NCBI GenBank assembly: GCA_030041095.1
Contig: JASHON010000181.1
Location: forward strand, 1-64,000
Length of the DNA stretch: 64,000 nt
From: Terriglobia bacterium
Lineage (GTDB): Bacteria; Acidobacteriota; Terriglobia; UBA7540
Direction: 5' to 3'
The translations under genes were made by a program, and so were the position numbers. The notes under the pieces were generated by a model, which made no database searches, had not been told where the DNA came from, and saw nothing but the letters and a program-made list of their open reading frames with translations. Positions 36,801 to 44,076 of this stretch are shown here, piece by piece. Position 1 is the stretch's first letter, and every line of letters starts with the position of its first letter.

Positions 36801-38249
36801 TTTAACTACCTGCGGGTAAATCCGGCCACCGAGGAAACGGAGATGGTTTACCATCTCTATTTCCGAGACCACGACGGCCAGGAATATCTCTTGCTGGCGC
36901 ACAAATACCTGCAGCGCAATCCCACCGAGCCGATCGCCGGAATCCGGGAAATTCTCCACGACTACACCACTGCCTATTGTCATCTCTCGGCGCTCGCCAC
37001 CAGCAGCGAGCTTGGAACGGCTCTCCTGAAATTCAAAACGTTTGAGAACCTTCAGGCCGTCGGCAGCTTGCTCCGGTTTGTGGAATCCTTCACGGTGACG
37101 GGGACAAAGGATCCGTTGATTAAGATGCAGGCCAGGCTTCGTTTCCTTGCTTTCACCAACCAGTTCATCATGGCCGAATATGAGCCGCTCAGTATCGAGG
37201 GTGGACTGCTGGCCGATAACGTCCGCGAGGAAGTCCTGCGTGGGGCTGCCAACGCGGATGAATTCAGCACGCAGCCCACGAACGAATTGCAGGCCATTTT
37301 GCGCGATACGCCGACGTTGCCGCTCGAAACGCTCCTGAACCACGGCGGGGTGGAGATCGATTACGCCAACCGGCGTATCTGGCGCGATTGCTTTTGGAAA
37401 GGTTCGTTTGCCAAAGACACGCTGCTTGGATGGGAAGAGAGAGTGCGAACCGCCAGCTTGGGTGACGATGCCTCAAAGGCAGCCGGCGTTTACGCGGGAG
37501 GCAGCTTCTGGAAGCGCTTCGATAGCATTCAGAATGGTCAGGCAACGGGCTACGTGGTGAACTACGGGCTCAAATCCTTGCCGGGCAAGCCCGTCGTGAC
37601 GCAGGTCTCCTATCCCGATAACAACCGGAAGTACCTGCGCTCCGGAGACGGCATTTTGCTGCTGAACTATACCAACGAGCCTTACAAAATGGTCTATGAC
37701 GTTATCAAGGTCATCGACAAGAACAATTGTATCGGAGTGATGCACTTGGGCAAGTTTCCGGAGGGTCTCGAATTCGCAACGTTCGTCATGGCTCGCAACA
37801 ACTATCCTTTTGAGAACATGTCCGTTCCGGACCACCAGGCGATTTTTAACGGGGATCACGTGCGAGTCCCCGGGCGGGCGGAGATTGCGGGCGCGTGGGA
37901 AGGCCACGTGATCTTTCTCACGCGTCCGGACGTCAGCTTGCTCAACCAGTTGAATCCCGTGCTCTTCCGCATGCGCTTCGTTCTCGCGTCGGGTGGAGTA
38001 GAAGCACGCTGTCAGTTTGGGTTCGGCGCAAAGCAAGTGCAGTTCAGTTCCGAGTATGCGGAGCTCGTTGACGCGGCTGGCTTCCAGGAAAAGATTCGTT
38101 TGATTGACTCGAACACGCTGATCGGCAAGGGCGTCTCGGGCACTTCGTCATGGGTCCGTGACTCTCTGATTCGAGCGGCGCTCCATGGTTACCTCGAACC
38201 GCGGCGGGACGGCTTTGTCTTTTACTATCTTTTGATTCGCGCTGCTTAG
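33816..38249 (+). CDS. Giant GMC oxidoreductase (cholesterol-oxidase-like) with duplicated C-terminal module
   Basis: The 1477-residue protein starts with a GMC flavoenzyme (about 1-570). The FAD motif is VVIGSGYGGAITAARLSGAG, a cysteine cluster reads CIDCGNCVTGCNVGAKN, and the C-terminal GMC block is GGCPMGEDYMQGATDVFGR with NPFFTISAITERNAERLA. Two related modules of about 310 residues follow (about 590-905 and 1165-1477). Both begin LPxxTxxNxG, then WKGxF, then a GRVYFGEYPNGVRMFTF / GVMHLGKFPEGLEFATF block and a lipocalin-like strand region. Between them (about 905-1165) is a segment of the type found after cholesterol-oxidase domains (TFDEEMVGFYFAGF). GAGGAG precedes the ATG. An alcohol or sterol substrate is inferred. 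No signal peptide is seen. Confidence 0.88.
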   Translation: MLSKDWNARQKSYDVVVIGSGYGGAITAARLSGAGLKKSICILERGKEWPVGQFPETLLGVTEAAYNPLTNPLGLYDFLVYKDIAVMKGSGLGGTSLVNANVAFLPDEEVFHEPAWPRTINRDVLTPYYDRARAMLAPNPRPKARELLKVQAMQRRASEIGLQADPLNIVVNFSLDGPNAQGVPQKPCIDCGNCVTGCNVGAKNTLYMNYLPLAQRQGVEMFTQAHVDWLEKLDGGGWRIHGRHYSGHLAGDVFPEAFTVDSGCVVLSAGSIGSPEILLRSELHGLSLSPRVGTGFSGNGDFFGIAFNSSYRTDVLGFGNHPDDPWRKTDPPAATIVSGIRYNPTLPVERRFTVEDLSFPSAFLGSFMTVFGALGGEPTEAGDESAEKARLARDNPFSPYQGDNALNHSMFYLVMATDNAHGTIHLKTGLLDPHGKVEIDWDGAGREPIFTIVNEELRRHARALDAHFIADPIWNFTHRGTLITAHPIGGCPMGEDYMQGATDVFGRVFTGQGDVHQGLFIADGSLLPSALNVNPFFTISAITERNAERLAQSFQGQAYPAPPGRGVVHTIDPLAAIADDESDLERIFTRVDTLPMDTMVNTGQWSVDLSQRIVHNDTAWKGFFPRGHILNKLSTTFFAGFKKKFTRTASGITGVTSDSDGRINVANTVEQIDLKERKSTLDPGKYILLRYTTPPWNVFYDIFKLINQDLLIGRVYFGEYPNGVRMFTFPMTREYRFDDMTVADHDLLYQRSPAPTAEQLNGLWEMRAVANSNDTGVVAYLKFDLKPDGRLEARYRFLGLIEGLAEPVFGQDHFQLNDFTPFHDEIRWVDSNFMVGRYTTASPPGLPELFGTSSLGLFHLEKSSGGTDQFSFLYTLTRSKSDAMPASPFLAPLLKIRLPVGTGMTFDEEMVGFYFAGFSVPMTRQGDIGIEARVGGSGNPPGSVECGFQVHMTIRDLGEFFASPEHEAELSGSIHFGNFNGQGEATFVIDPLRSYFNYLRVNPATEETEMVYHLYFRDHDGQEYLLLAHKYLQRNPTEPIAGIREILHDYTTAYCHLSALATSSELGTALLKFKTFENLQAVGSLLRFVESFTVTGTKDPLIKMQARLRFLAFTNQFIMAEYEPLSIEGGLLADNVREEVLRGAANADEFSTQPTNELQAILRDTPTLPLETLLNHGGVEIDYANRRIWRDCFWKGSFAKDTLLGWEERVRTASLGDDASKAAGVYAGGSFWKRFDSIQNGQATGYVVNYGLKSLPGKPVVTQVSYPDNNRKYLRSGDGILLLNYTNEPYKMVYDVIKVIDKNNCIGVMHLGKFPEGLEFATFVMARNNYPFENMSVPDHQAIFNGDHVRVPGRAEIAGAWEGHVIFLTRPDVSLLNQLNPVLFRMRFVLASGGVEARCQFGFGAKQVQFSSEYAELVDAAGFQEKIRLIDSNTLIGKGVSGTSSWVRDSLIRAALHGYLEPRRDGFVFYYLLIRAA

Positions 38250-38257
38250 GACAGGCT

Positions 38258-38375
38258 CGGATGCAGAGTGACCCGCAAAGCGTCACCCTGCCGCTGTAAT
38301 TCAGTGTCGGCGCGCGATTCCGGGAAAACTTGCTCGAATCTTTTCCCTCACGGGATTAAAGAACCTGCTCCGTCA
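38258..38375 (+). promoter_or_regulatory. Possible structured leader with weak cobalamin-riboswitch resemblance
   Basis: The gap before the NlpC/P60-like gene contains GACCCGC, then CCGCTGTAA, then AGAACCTGC, in the order of conserved pieces of cobalamin riboswitches. It also has a bulged stem around GTGACCCGC/GCGTCAC. Spacing is short and the B12 box is imperfect. The downstream gene has no link with B12. This is a weak resemblance only. Confidence 0.12.
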
Positions 38376-38398
38376 GACGGCACCAGGCCCGCAGACCC

Positions 38399-38860
38399 AT
38401 GAAGCCTGAGAAGGGAATTTCCGTGGACCCAGGCCATATTATTGAAATCTGCGAGGCGAGTTGGGACGCTTACAAGTCCGATTGCAGCGGATTTGTGAAG
38501 GCGGTGGCTACAGCTCTTCAGGTCACTACCTTCACGGCAGGTGATGACGCGAACGCCATAGTCGACAAGCTACGCGCCGGTTCCGATTGGACGGCGCTCG
38601 GCGGAGGCGACGGCCAGGCCGCAAAGGCGCGGGCCGATGCTGGCATGTTGGTGATCGCCGGTCTCAAAGGCCCCGATCAGGTGCAGCCGGACCTTCACGG
38701 CCACGTCGCCGTCGTCGTCTCCGGCCCACTCGATCGGGAATATCCGACCGCTTATTGGGGCAGACTTGGTGGTGTCGGCGCAAAAGCCCAAACCATCAAC
38801 TGGGCCTGGCAAGCCGGCGATCGCGACCACGTGAGCTATTTCGCCAAAGCGCTTGTGTAG
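38399..38860 (+). CDS. Small NlpC/P60- or CHAP-like cysteine peptidase/amidase
   Basis: The 153-residue protein has a Cys in SDCSGFVKAVATAL (about residue 29) and a His in HGHVAVVVSG (about residue 101), the Cys/His arrangement and strand context of NlpC/P60-CHAP peptidases. The DCSGFV form is common in peptidoglycan endopeptidases and in some secreted amidase effectors. There is no signal peptide or cell-wall-binding domain. The gene ends 6 bases from the convergent VAO oxidase gene and follows the GMC gene by 149 bases. Its ribosome site is poor. If exported it would need a partner system. An immunity gene is not evident beside it. Confidence 0.7.
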   Translation: MKPEKGISVDPGHIIEICEASWDAYKSDCSGFVKAVATALQVTTFTAGDDANAIVDKLRAGSDWTALGGGDGQAAKARADAGMLVIAGLKGPDQVQPDLHGHVAVVVSGPLDREYPTAYWGRLGGVGAKAQTINWAWQAGDRDHVSYFAKALV

Positions 38861-38866
38861 TTCAAG

Positions 38867-40222
38867 TCATTCGCCGAGAAGATCCCGGAAAAAGCCGTTC
38901 AGGAGCCGGTTGTCCGGATCAAACTTCTTGCGCTCCGCAGCGAAGGCGTTCAAACGGTCGCCCAGCGCTTTTTGGGCGTACCCCCGTGTTACACCCCATG
39001 TCTGGTTGAGGAGCATATGTCCTCCCAGGTTGCTGCAAAATTCATTGTAAGCCGCAAGGAATGTTGTCCAGCCCGGGTTTGCCGTTGAGACGGGGTCGAT
39101 TGTCATGACCGTTCCATCATACGAGTAGGAAAGCAGCGACTCCTGGTCCTTGGCGATTCGATAACCCACGTTAAGCATGTTGGTACGATATCCCTTCTGC
39201 TGGTAATAATCCCTGCAGAATTTGAAGTATTGCGGCAGGATGGCAGCGTAGTGCTCTTCGGGAAACGCCCACAAGCTGAACGTGTACCGGCTGTCATTGG
39301 AAACGGCCGGATACCGAATGATCTGGTCGGTCGCGATGGTATAGTCGCTCTTGATGAGGTGTTCGAGCTTGAAGCGCCACAAAGCGCAAAATTCGTCTAC
39401 TGCTGCATAGCGAACGGTTGGGTTTGAAATGGTGGCCTCGACCTCATAGCAAAACAACGGTCCCGCCCTGGCCCACATGAAATTCCGTAATTGCCACACA
39501 TGCCGCGCTGGCCCTCCTTTCGCCCCCGGATTGTATCTCCGGAACTCTACCGTGATCAGGTCCTGGAAGGGAAAGACGTAGTACATCATCGACTCGTTGC
39601 GCGCCCAAAGCTCCGGCAGTCTTCTCACGAAGTCGTCGAGCGAAAAAGTCTCGTGGTAAACGGCCATGGGCTGGATGGGTTTTATCCGAAGAGTTGCTTC
39701 GTAGACGATTCCGAACGTACCGTAACTTGAGCGGACGGTTCGCAGTAGGTCCGGTTGGTCTTCCCCGACCTCGAGCAAGTCACCAGACGGCAAAACCATC
39801 TTCACGTTGGTTACATATGAGCTGACTTGGCCGTACTCGGCGGGCATCGAACCGTCTTTTGTTCCTGCGCACGCCGCCGACCCCACTGAAAGGCTTCCGA
39901 TTTCAGTGTTGACGTAAAACTGGAGTTGGTGATTCTCCAGTTCGTGAGCGATGTCAATGTAGATCGCCCCGGCCTGCGCTGTCACGCTATCCCCGGTGAT
40001 GCTGAGGATGCGGTTCATGTTGGTCATCTTCACGAGCGTTCCTCCATCCGCAACGCCGCAAGGGGAAGTGGAGTGATTCGAACCCACCGCTCGCACCGGA
40101 GACGGGTATTTCTGTGGGTTCTTCATGATGGCGATGATATCGTCTACCGAGTTGGGCTCTACGAGGACCTGGGGATGTGAAACCAAGTCTCCAAACCAGT
40201 TTGTCACGGTTATGGGCGACAT
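38867..40222 (-). CDS. VAO/PCMH-type FAD-linked oxidase
   Basis: The 451-residue protein begins MSPITVTNWFGDLVSHPQVLVEPNSVDDI from an ATG with GAGGAGG upstream, chosen over an in-frame start 48 bases earlier. The FAD-binding region shows VRAVGSNHSTSPCGVADGG, where the His is a candidate for covalent FAD attachment, and GSLSVGSAACAGTKDGSMPAEYGQVSSYV. The C-terminus has the ALO/GULO-type end KKFDPDNRLLNGFF. Relatives are sugar-lactone oxidases, alditol oxidase and type II cholesterol oxidase. It converges on the GMC/NlpC operon with only 6 bases between stops. No signal peptide is seen. The substrate is unknown. Confidence 0.87.
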   Translation of the reverse strand: MSPITVTNWFGDLVSHPQVLVEPNSVDDIIAIMKNPQKYPSPVRAVGSNHSTSPCGVADGGTLVKMTNMNRILSITGDSVTAQAGAIYIDIAHELENHQLQFYVNTEIGSLSVGSAACAGTKDGSMPAEYGQVSSYVTNVKMVLPSGDLLEVGEDQPDLLRTVRSSYGTFGIVYEATLRIKPIQPMAVYHETFSLDDFVRRLPELWARNESMMYYVFPFQDLITVEFRRYNPGAKGGPARHVWQLRNFMWARAGPLFCYEVEATISNPTVRYAAVDEFCALWRFKLEHLIKSDYTIATDQIIRYPAVSNDSRYTFSLWAFPEEHYAAILPQYFKFCRDYYQQKGYRTNMLNVGYRIAKDQESLLSYSYDGTVMTIDPVSTANPGWTTFLAAYNEFCSNLGGHMLLNQTWGVTRGYAQKALGDRLNAFAAERKKFDPDNRLLNGFFRDLLGE

Positions 40223-40604
40223 AGATAAACTCCTCCTCGCCGAAGCGATTCGACGCCAATTTGATCCCAAAAAAATGTTGGAAGGATAGGACTTCTAGAA
40301 TGTACTACAAGGTTGAGGCAAAGTCCATTCGAGGCCGGATGGCCCGAATCCTATTGGTGCAGCGCGTCGAGGAGTTAACGCAGCGTGGCCAAGCTGCGAG
40401 CACTACCACCTCGGAACCGAGGTCCCCCGCGGTTCGGGTTGCATCGCTTGCGTGCGGCAATGTGAATCTGAACAGCCTCACCCTTCCCGGCCGCGCCAGG
40501 GCGCGAGGGGCGCGAAAGAAGTGAGGTACATTCAACGGGCCGGTGCGACGTCCGCAGGCCCCCCAATACTTAAAGGGAGGTTGAGCTAGGTTGGCGAGAC
40601 CGTG
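40223..40604. other. Intergenic region between VAO oxidase and ADOP gene
   Basis: This 382-base stretch should hold the promoter of the VAO oxidase gene. A weak minus-strand pair, TTGTAG and TATCCT, 16 bases apart, lies at about 40288-40315. One open frame (40261-40524, plus) has no ribosome site and resembles no family. No RNA gene was recognised. Confidence 0.4.
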
Positions 40605-43271
40605 TCATTCGTACCTTAGCGCGGCCATCGGGTCGACGCGCAGGGCGCGGCGGGCAGGGATGCAGCAGGCAGCGAGCGCGACAAGTAGGAGCAGGATCGC
40701 AACGCCAACAAAAGTGAGCGGATCGGTGGCGCTGACACCATAAAGTAAACCGGACATCAAACGTGTCAAGCCGAGAGATGCCAAAACGCCGGTTCCTACA
40801 CCCAAAACCGCAGGCTTCAGGCCTTGTCCTAAAACGAGCCTCATCACGTCGGCGGGCTGTGCGCCGAGCGCCATGCGTATGCCGACTTCGTGAACCCTCT
40901 GGCTGACGGTATAGGATGTTACGCCGTAAATGCCGATCGCGGCCAGGGCCAGCGCCAAAAGTGCAAAAACATCCAGCGCCCAAGAAGCGATGCGCTGCGC
41001 CGCAGTGATTTCGGCGATGATTTGATCCATGGTTCGAACTTCGAAGACCGGCTGTTCTTTGTCGACGGACCCAATCGCATGCTTTATTGCCGGAAGAATG
41101 GTTGACGTCGGCATCGAGGTGCGAACAACCAGGCTCATGGTTTGGTCTGAGGTTTGCCCGGTTGGGAAGTAAATGGTGGGGCGCGGTTGTTGGTCGAATC
41201 CCGTTTCGAGAACTCCGCCGACAACTCCGACAATCTCACGCGGAACCCAGGTGCTCGGCACTTGCAAATGATGGCCGATGGGATCTTCATGGGGGAAAAA
41301 ATGGCGGGCGAAGCTCTCGTCGATGATGACGGCGCGCGCGTGCGAGAGATTATCCTGGTTGGTGAATGCCCGGCCGCGAATCAACGGAATCCCCATGGTT
41401 CGGAAGTAACCCGGGCTGACGTCTCGAAAGTTGGCGGCCAAATGCTGGCCCAGCGGCAAAGGTGTCGCGTCCTGGATGACGAAGTCGCCCATATCCATAT
41501 CATCTTGGCTCAGGGGCAGAATCTCGGCGAAAGCCGCGGATTGAATGCCGGGCAGCGCTTCGATCCGCGCCAGGAAATTCTGGAATGCGGCCCTTTGTTG
41601 ACGGGGTTCCTTGTACTTCGAATCTTTTGCGTCATTGGGCAATTTGATCCGCAGCGTCAGGAGGTGGTGGGGCTCGAATCCCGGGCTTGCGGCCAAAAGA
41701 CGGGAAAGACTTTCCAGCATCAATCCCGCGCCAATCACCAGAACGAATGCCAACGCGCTCTCCACGATCACTAATGCTGCTCGGCTCCGGTTTCCACGGC
41801 GGCCGGAGGAAGCGCCCCGTTTGCCTTCCTTCAGGGACTCGTTGAAGTTGCAGCGCAGACTCTGCAATGCAGGAATCAGGCCGAAAATGATACCGGTGAG
41901 CAAAGAAATCACGAGCGCAAAAACGAATATCGTGGCATCAATGTGAGCCTTGGCCAGAGAGATTTGATCTGCTGCGTTCGGCACGAAGATGCGCGAAGGC
42001 ATGGACTCGGCTAACGCATAGTTGCTCCACACGGCTAAAAGCAGGCCTGCACATCCGCCGAGAAGGGCGAGCAGTGTACTTTCAGTGAGGAATTGCCGCA
42101 ACAAGCGTACGCGTCCGGCTCCCAACGCCATTCGAACCGCGACTTCCCTCTGGCGCACAATGGAGCGGGACAGGAGGAGATTGGCGACGTTGGCGCAAGC
42201 GATGAGGAGCACAAAACCGGCAGCGCAGAGGAGCAGGAGAAGGGCGGGCCTTATGTCCTGCAGTCGGGCTGAGCGCAGCGGCATTAAGAAGGCACCGTAG
42301 TCTTTGCGGGAGGGCCGCTGCCGTGCAATTCGTTGCATGATGAGATTCATCTCGGAGGATGCCTGTTCGAGCGTGACGCCTCGCCTCAGTCTGCCAAAGA
42401 CCCCCAGGTCCGAATCGTCTCGTCTCAGCCGCGCGTTATCGAAAGGAACGACAATATCGTACGCAAAGAGGGTGCTCAAGTTCGCGGGGAGCACGCCGAT
42501 GATTGTATAAGGCTCGCCATTTAGGGTCAGGCCGCGGCCGACAATGTGGGGGTCACCGCCGAATTTCCGCTGCCAATAGGCATAGGACAGAATCATGAGA
42601 TTGTGCGGGGAGCTCGCCTCGTCGAGACGAAATGTGCGTCCAAGAATAGGTTTGATTCCAAAGAAATCCCCGAAATTGGTGGTCACGCGCAAACCGGACA
42701 CCTGCTCAGGCTCACCCGAGCCGGTTATCGTCCCAGTGCCGTGTTCGAAAAGAAACAGACCTTCGAAAGACTTCTGCTGCATTTTCCAGTCGAGATAGTC
42801 CTGCCCGCTTGGTCCGATTCGGCTCCAGCCATTCTTGAGATTATCAATCCAAATGACGACGAGCCGGTCACCTGCTCTGACCGGCAGCGGCTGGAGAAGC
42901 ATGCTCTTGACGAGCGCGAAGATGGCGGTGTTCGCGCCGATGCCGAGGGCGAGGGTGAGGACGGCGACCGCGGTGAAGCCGGCGGATTTCCGCAGGCTGC
43001 GCAGGCCGTAACGAAGGTCTTGCACGAGGTCCTGCAGCCACGTCACATGGCGGGCGTCGCGACACTCTTCCTTCGCTCGCTCGATTCCTTGCATGTCGAG
43101 CAGCGCGGCGAGGCGGGCATCCTCAGGCAGCATGCCTCGGGCAATGTTTTCTTCCGTCTTGCACTCGACGTGGTCGCGCAACTCTGTGTCGAGCTCTTCG
43201 TCGGCGCGCTGGCGCCGGAATACCGACCGCAGCCGCAAGGGAATCGTGTACCGCCAGTGCTCCAGTCGCAT
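40605..43271 (-). CDS. ADOP-class FtsX/MacB-type duplicated permease, long form
   Basis: The 888-residue protein is the long ADOP type. A soluble N-terminal extension of about 80 residues (RRQRADEELDTELRDHVECKTEENIARGM) precedes DLRYGLRSLRKSAGFTAVAVLTLALGIGANTAIFALV. Two periplasmic domains with FtsX blocks follow, the last ending SYTVSQRVHEVGIRMALGAQ and RRALRVDPMAALRYE. It lies 27 bases after a padR gene on the same strand, the usual acidobacterial padR-ADOP pair, so expression is probably controlled by that repressor. No ATPase gene adjoins. Substrate unknown. Confidence 0.93.
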   Translation of the reverse strand: MRLEHWRYTIPLRLRSVFRRQRADEELDTELRDHVECKTEENIARGMLPEDARLAALLDMQGIERAKEECRDARHVTWLQDLVQDLRYGLRSLRKSAGFTAVAVLTLALGIGANTAIFALVKSMLLQPLPVRAGDRLVVIWIDNLKNGWSRIGPSGQDYLDWKMQQKSFEGLFLFEHGTGTITGSGEPEQVSGLRVTTNFGDFFGIKPILGRTFRLDEASSPHNLMILSYAYWQRKFGGDPHIVGRGLTLNGEPYTIIGVLPANLSTLFAYDIVVPFDNARLRRDDSDLGVFGRLRRGVTLEQASSEMNLIMQRIARQRPSRKDYGAFLMPLRSARLQDIRPALLLLLCAAGFVLLIACANVANLLLSRSIVRQREVAVRMALGAGRVRLLRQFLTESTLLALLGGCAGLLLAVWSNYALAESMPSRIFVPNAADQISLAKAHIDATIFVFALVISLLTGIIFGLIPALQSLRCNFNESLKEGKRGASSGRRGNRSRAALVIVESALAFVLVIGAGLMLESLSRLLAASPGFEPHHLLTLRIKLPNDAKDSKYKEPRQQRAAFQNFLARIEALPGIQSAAFAEILPLSQDDMDMGDFVIQDATPLPLGQHLAANFRDVSPGYFRTMGIPLIRGRAFTNQDNLSHARAVIIDESFARHFFPHEDPIGHHLQVPSTWVPREIVGVVGGVLETGFDQQPRPTIYFPTGQTSDQTMSLVVRTSMPTSTILPAIKHAIGSVDKEQPVFEVRTMDQIIAEITAAQRIASWALDVFALLALALAAIGIYGVTSYTVSQRVHEVGIRMALGAQPADVMRLVLGQGLKPAVLGVGTGVLASLGLTRLMSGLLYGVSATDPLTFVGVAILLLLVALAACCIPARRALRVDPMAALRYE

Positions 43272-43298
43272 GGCCGCCTTCTTTCTCGTTCGCTCCGC

Positions 43299-43634
43299 TC
43301 AGGCCTCTTTCAGTTTGATCACGCGCGAAATGGCGCCCGAGAGCCTGCCCCAGTCTTGAGCATCCTTTTCAAGCTGTCGCCGCCCGAGCCGTGTCAGCGA
43401 ATAGTATTTCGCGCGCCGGCCTTTCTCCGACACTTTCCACCGAGCGGCGATCCAACCTTCTTGTTCCAACTTGTGCAAGGCCGGGTACAGTGATCCGTCG
43501 CTGACCTGAAGAACGTCGCCGGATACTTGCTTTAACCGCTGGCTGACGGCGAACCCATTCATCGGCTCGAGCGCCAGAACTTTAAGCAGCAACATGTCCA
43601 AGGTGCCCTGCACGAGATCGGGAGGTTTGCTCAT
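43299..43634 (-). CDS. PadR-family transcriptional regulator
   Basis: The 111-residue protein begins MSKPPDLVQGTLDMLLLKVLALEPMNGFAV, the PadR winged-helix start. It continues with QVSDGSLYPALHKLEQEGWIAARWKVSEKGRRAKYYSLTRLGRRQLEKD, the wing and dimer helix. An in-frame ATT/ATG region upstream would add ten residues lacking in the family. It is co-oriented with the ADOP permease 27 bases downstream and probably represses both. Candidate operators lie just upstream of its start. Confidence 0.92.
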   Translation of the reverse strand: MSKPPDLVQGTLDMLLLKVLALEPMNGFAVSQRLKQVSGDVLQVSDGSLYPALHKLEQEGWIAARWKVSEKGRRAKYYSLTRLGRRQLEKDAQDWGRLSGAISRVIKLKEA

Positions 43635-43640
43635 GTTTAT

Positions 43641-43680
43641 GCCCTCGGTAACCGAGACTATCACCTCGGCCCTCGGTAAG
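43641..43680. promoter_or_regulatory. Candidate PadR operator: palindrome plus direct repeat
   Basis: CTCGGT-A-ACCGAG (43644-43656) is a perfect 6-bp-arm palindrome. The 11-mer GCCCTCGGTAA occurs twice, at 43641-43651 and 43669-43679, 28 bases apart (nearly three helical turns). The position just before padR suggests autoregulation. Confidence 0.5.
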
Positions 43681-44062
43681 CAAGGGGGAATTGCGCGACG
43701 AGAAGCTAAGCCAGTTTCCGTCCCATGGGTTGCGTCGTATCCATCATCGGTGTCACATAGGGCTTAAATCCAGACCGGAAAAAACTGGAGGTCTCGCCGC
43801 CGTTGCCTCGACCGCGGGCGTCCCTGCCGGCTGCCAGCCCGTGTATTTTCCATGCTCTCCGTTGAGCGGCGACCTACGAGCGTGCTGCCGCATTGGGGTG
43901 CCACCCTGCGTCTACCTCGGGTCTCTCCGTCGGCCAATCCACCCATGGGTTCTTTGCCCTGCGAGAAGCAAGATCCGTCTTGCGAACGGTTTGAGAATTG
44001 GTCATAGTGGGGACCCGGCAGGATGAATAATGGACCAACCCTATGTGAACATTCGAACTTGC
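43681..44062. other. Divergent intergenic region padR / amidohydrolase
   Basis: About 380 bases with open frames on both strands but no ribosome site, codon logic or recognisable motif. The palindromic 10-mer CCCATGGGTT occurs twice (43722-43731 and 43942-43951). Promoters for both flanking genes must lie here. No RNA gene is evident. Confidence 0.4.
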
Positions 44063-44076
44063 CGGAAGGAGGTACC

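Noticed and set aside
36570-37343. Minus-strand frame of 257 codons inside the GMC oxidoreductase gene
   Set aside because: Antisense shadow; composition follows the third-position bias of the real gene.
43691-44026. Plus-strand frame of 111 codons between padR and the amidohydrolase
   Set aside because: No ribosome site, cysteine- and arginine-rich non-protein look, and overlaps an equally open minus frame.
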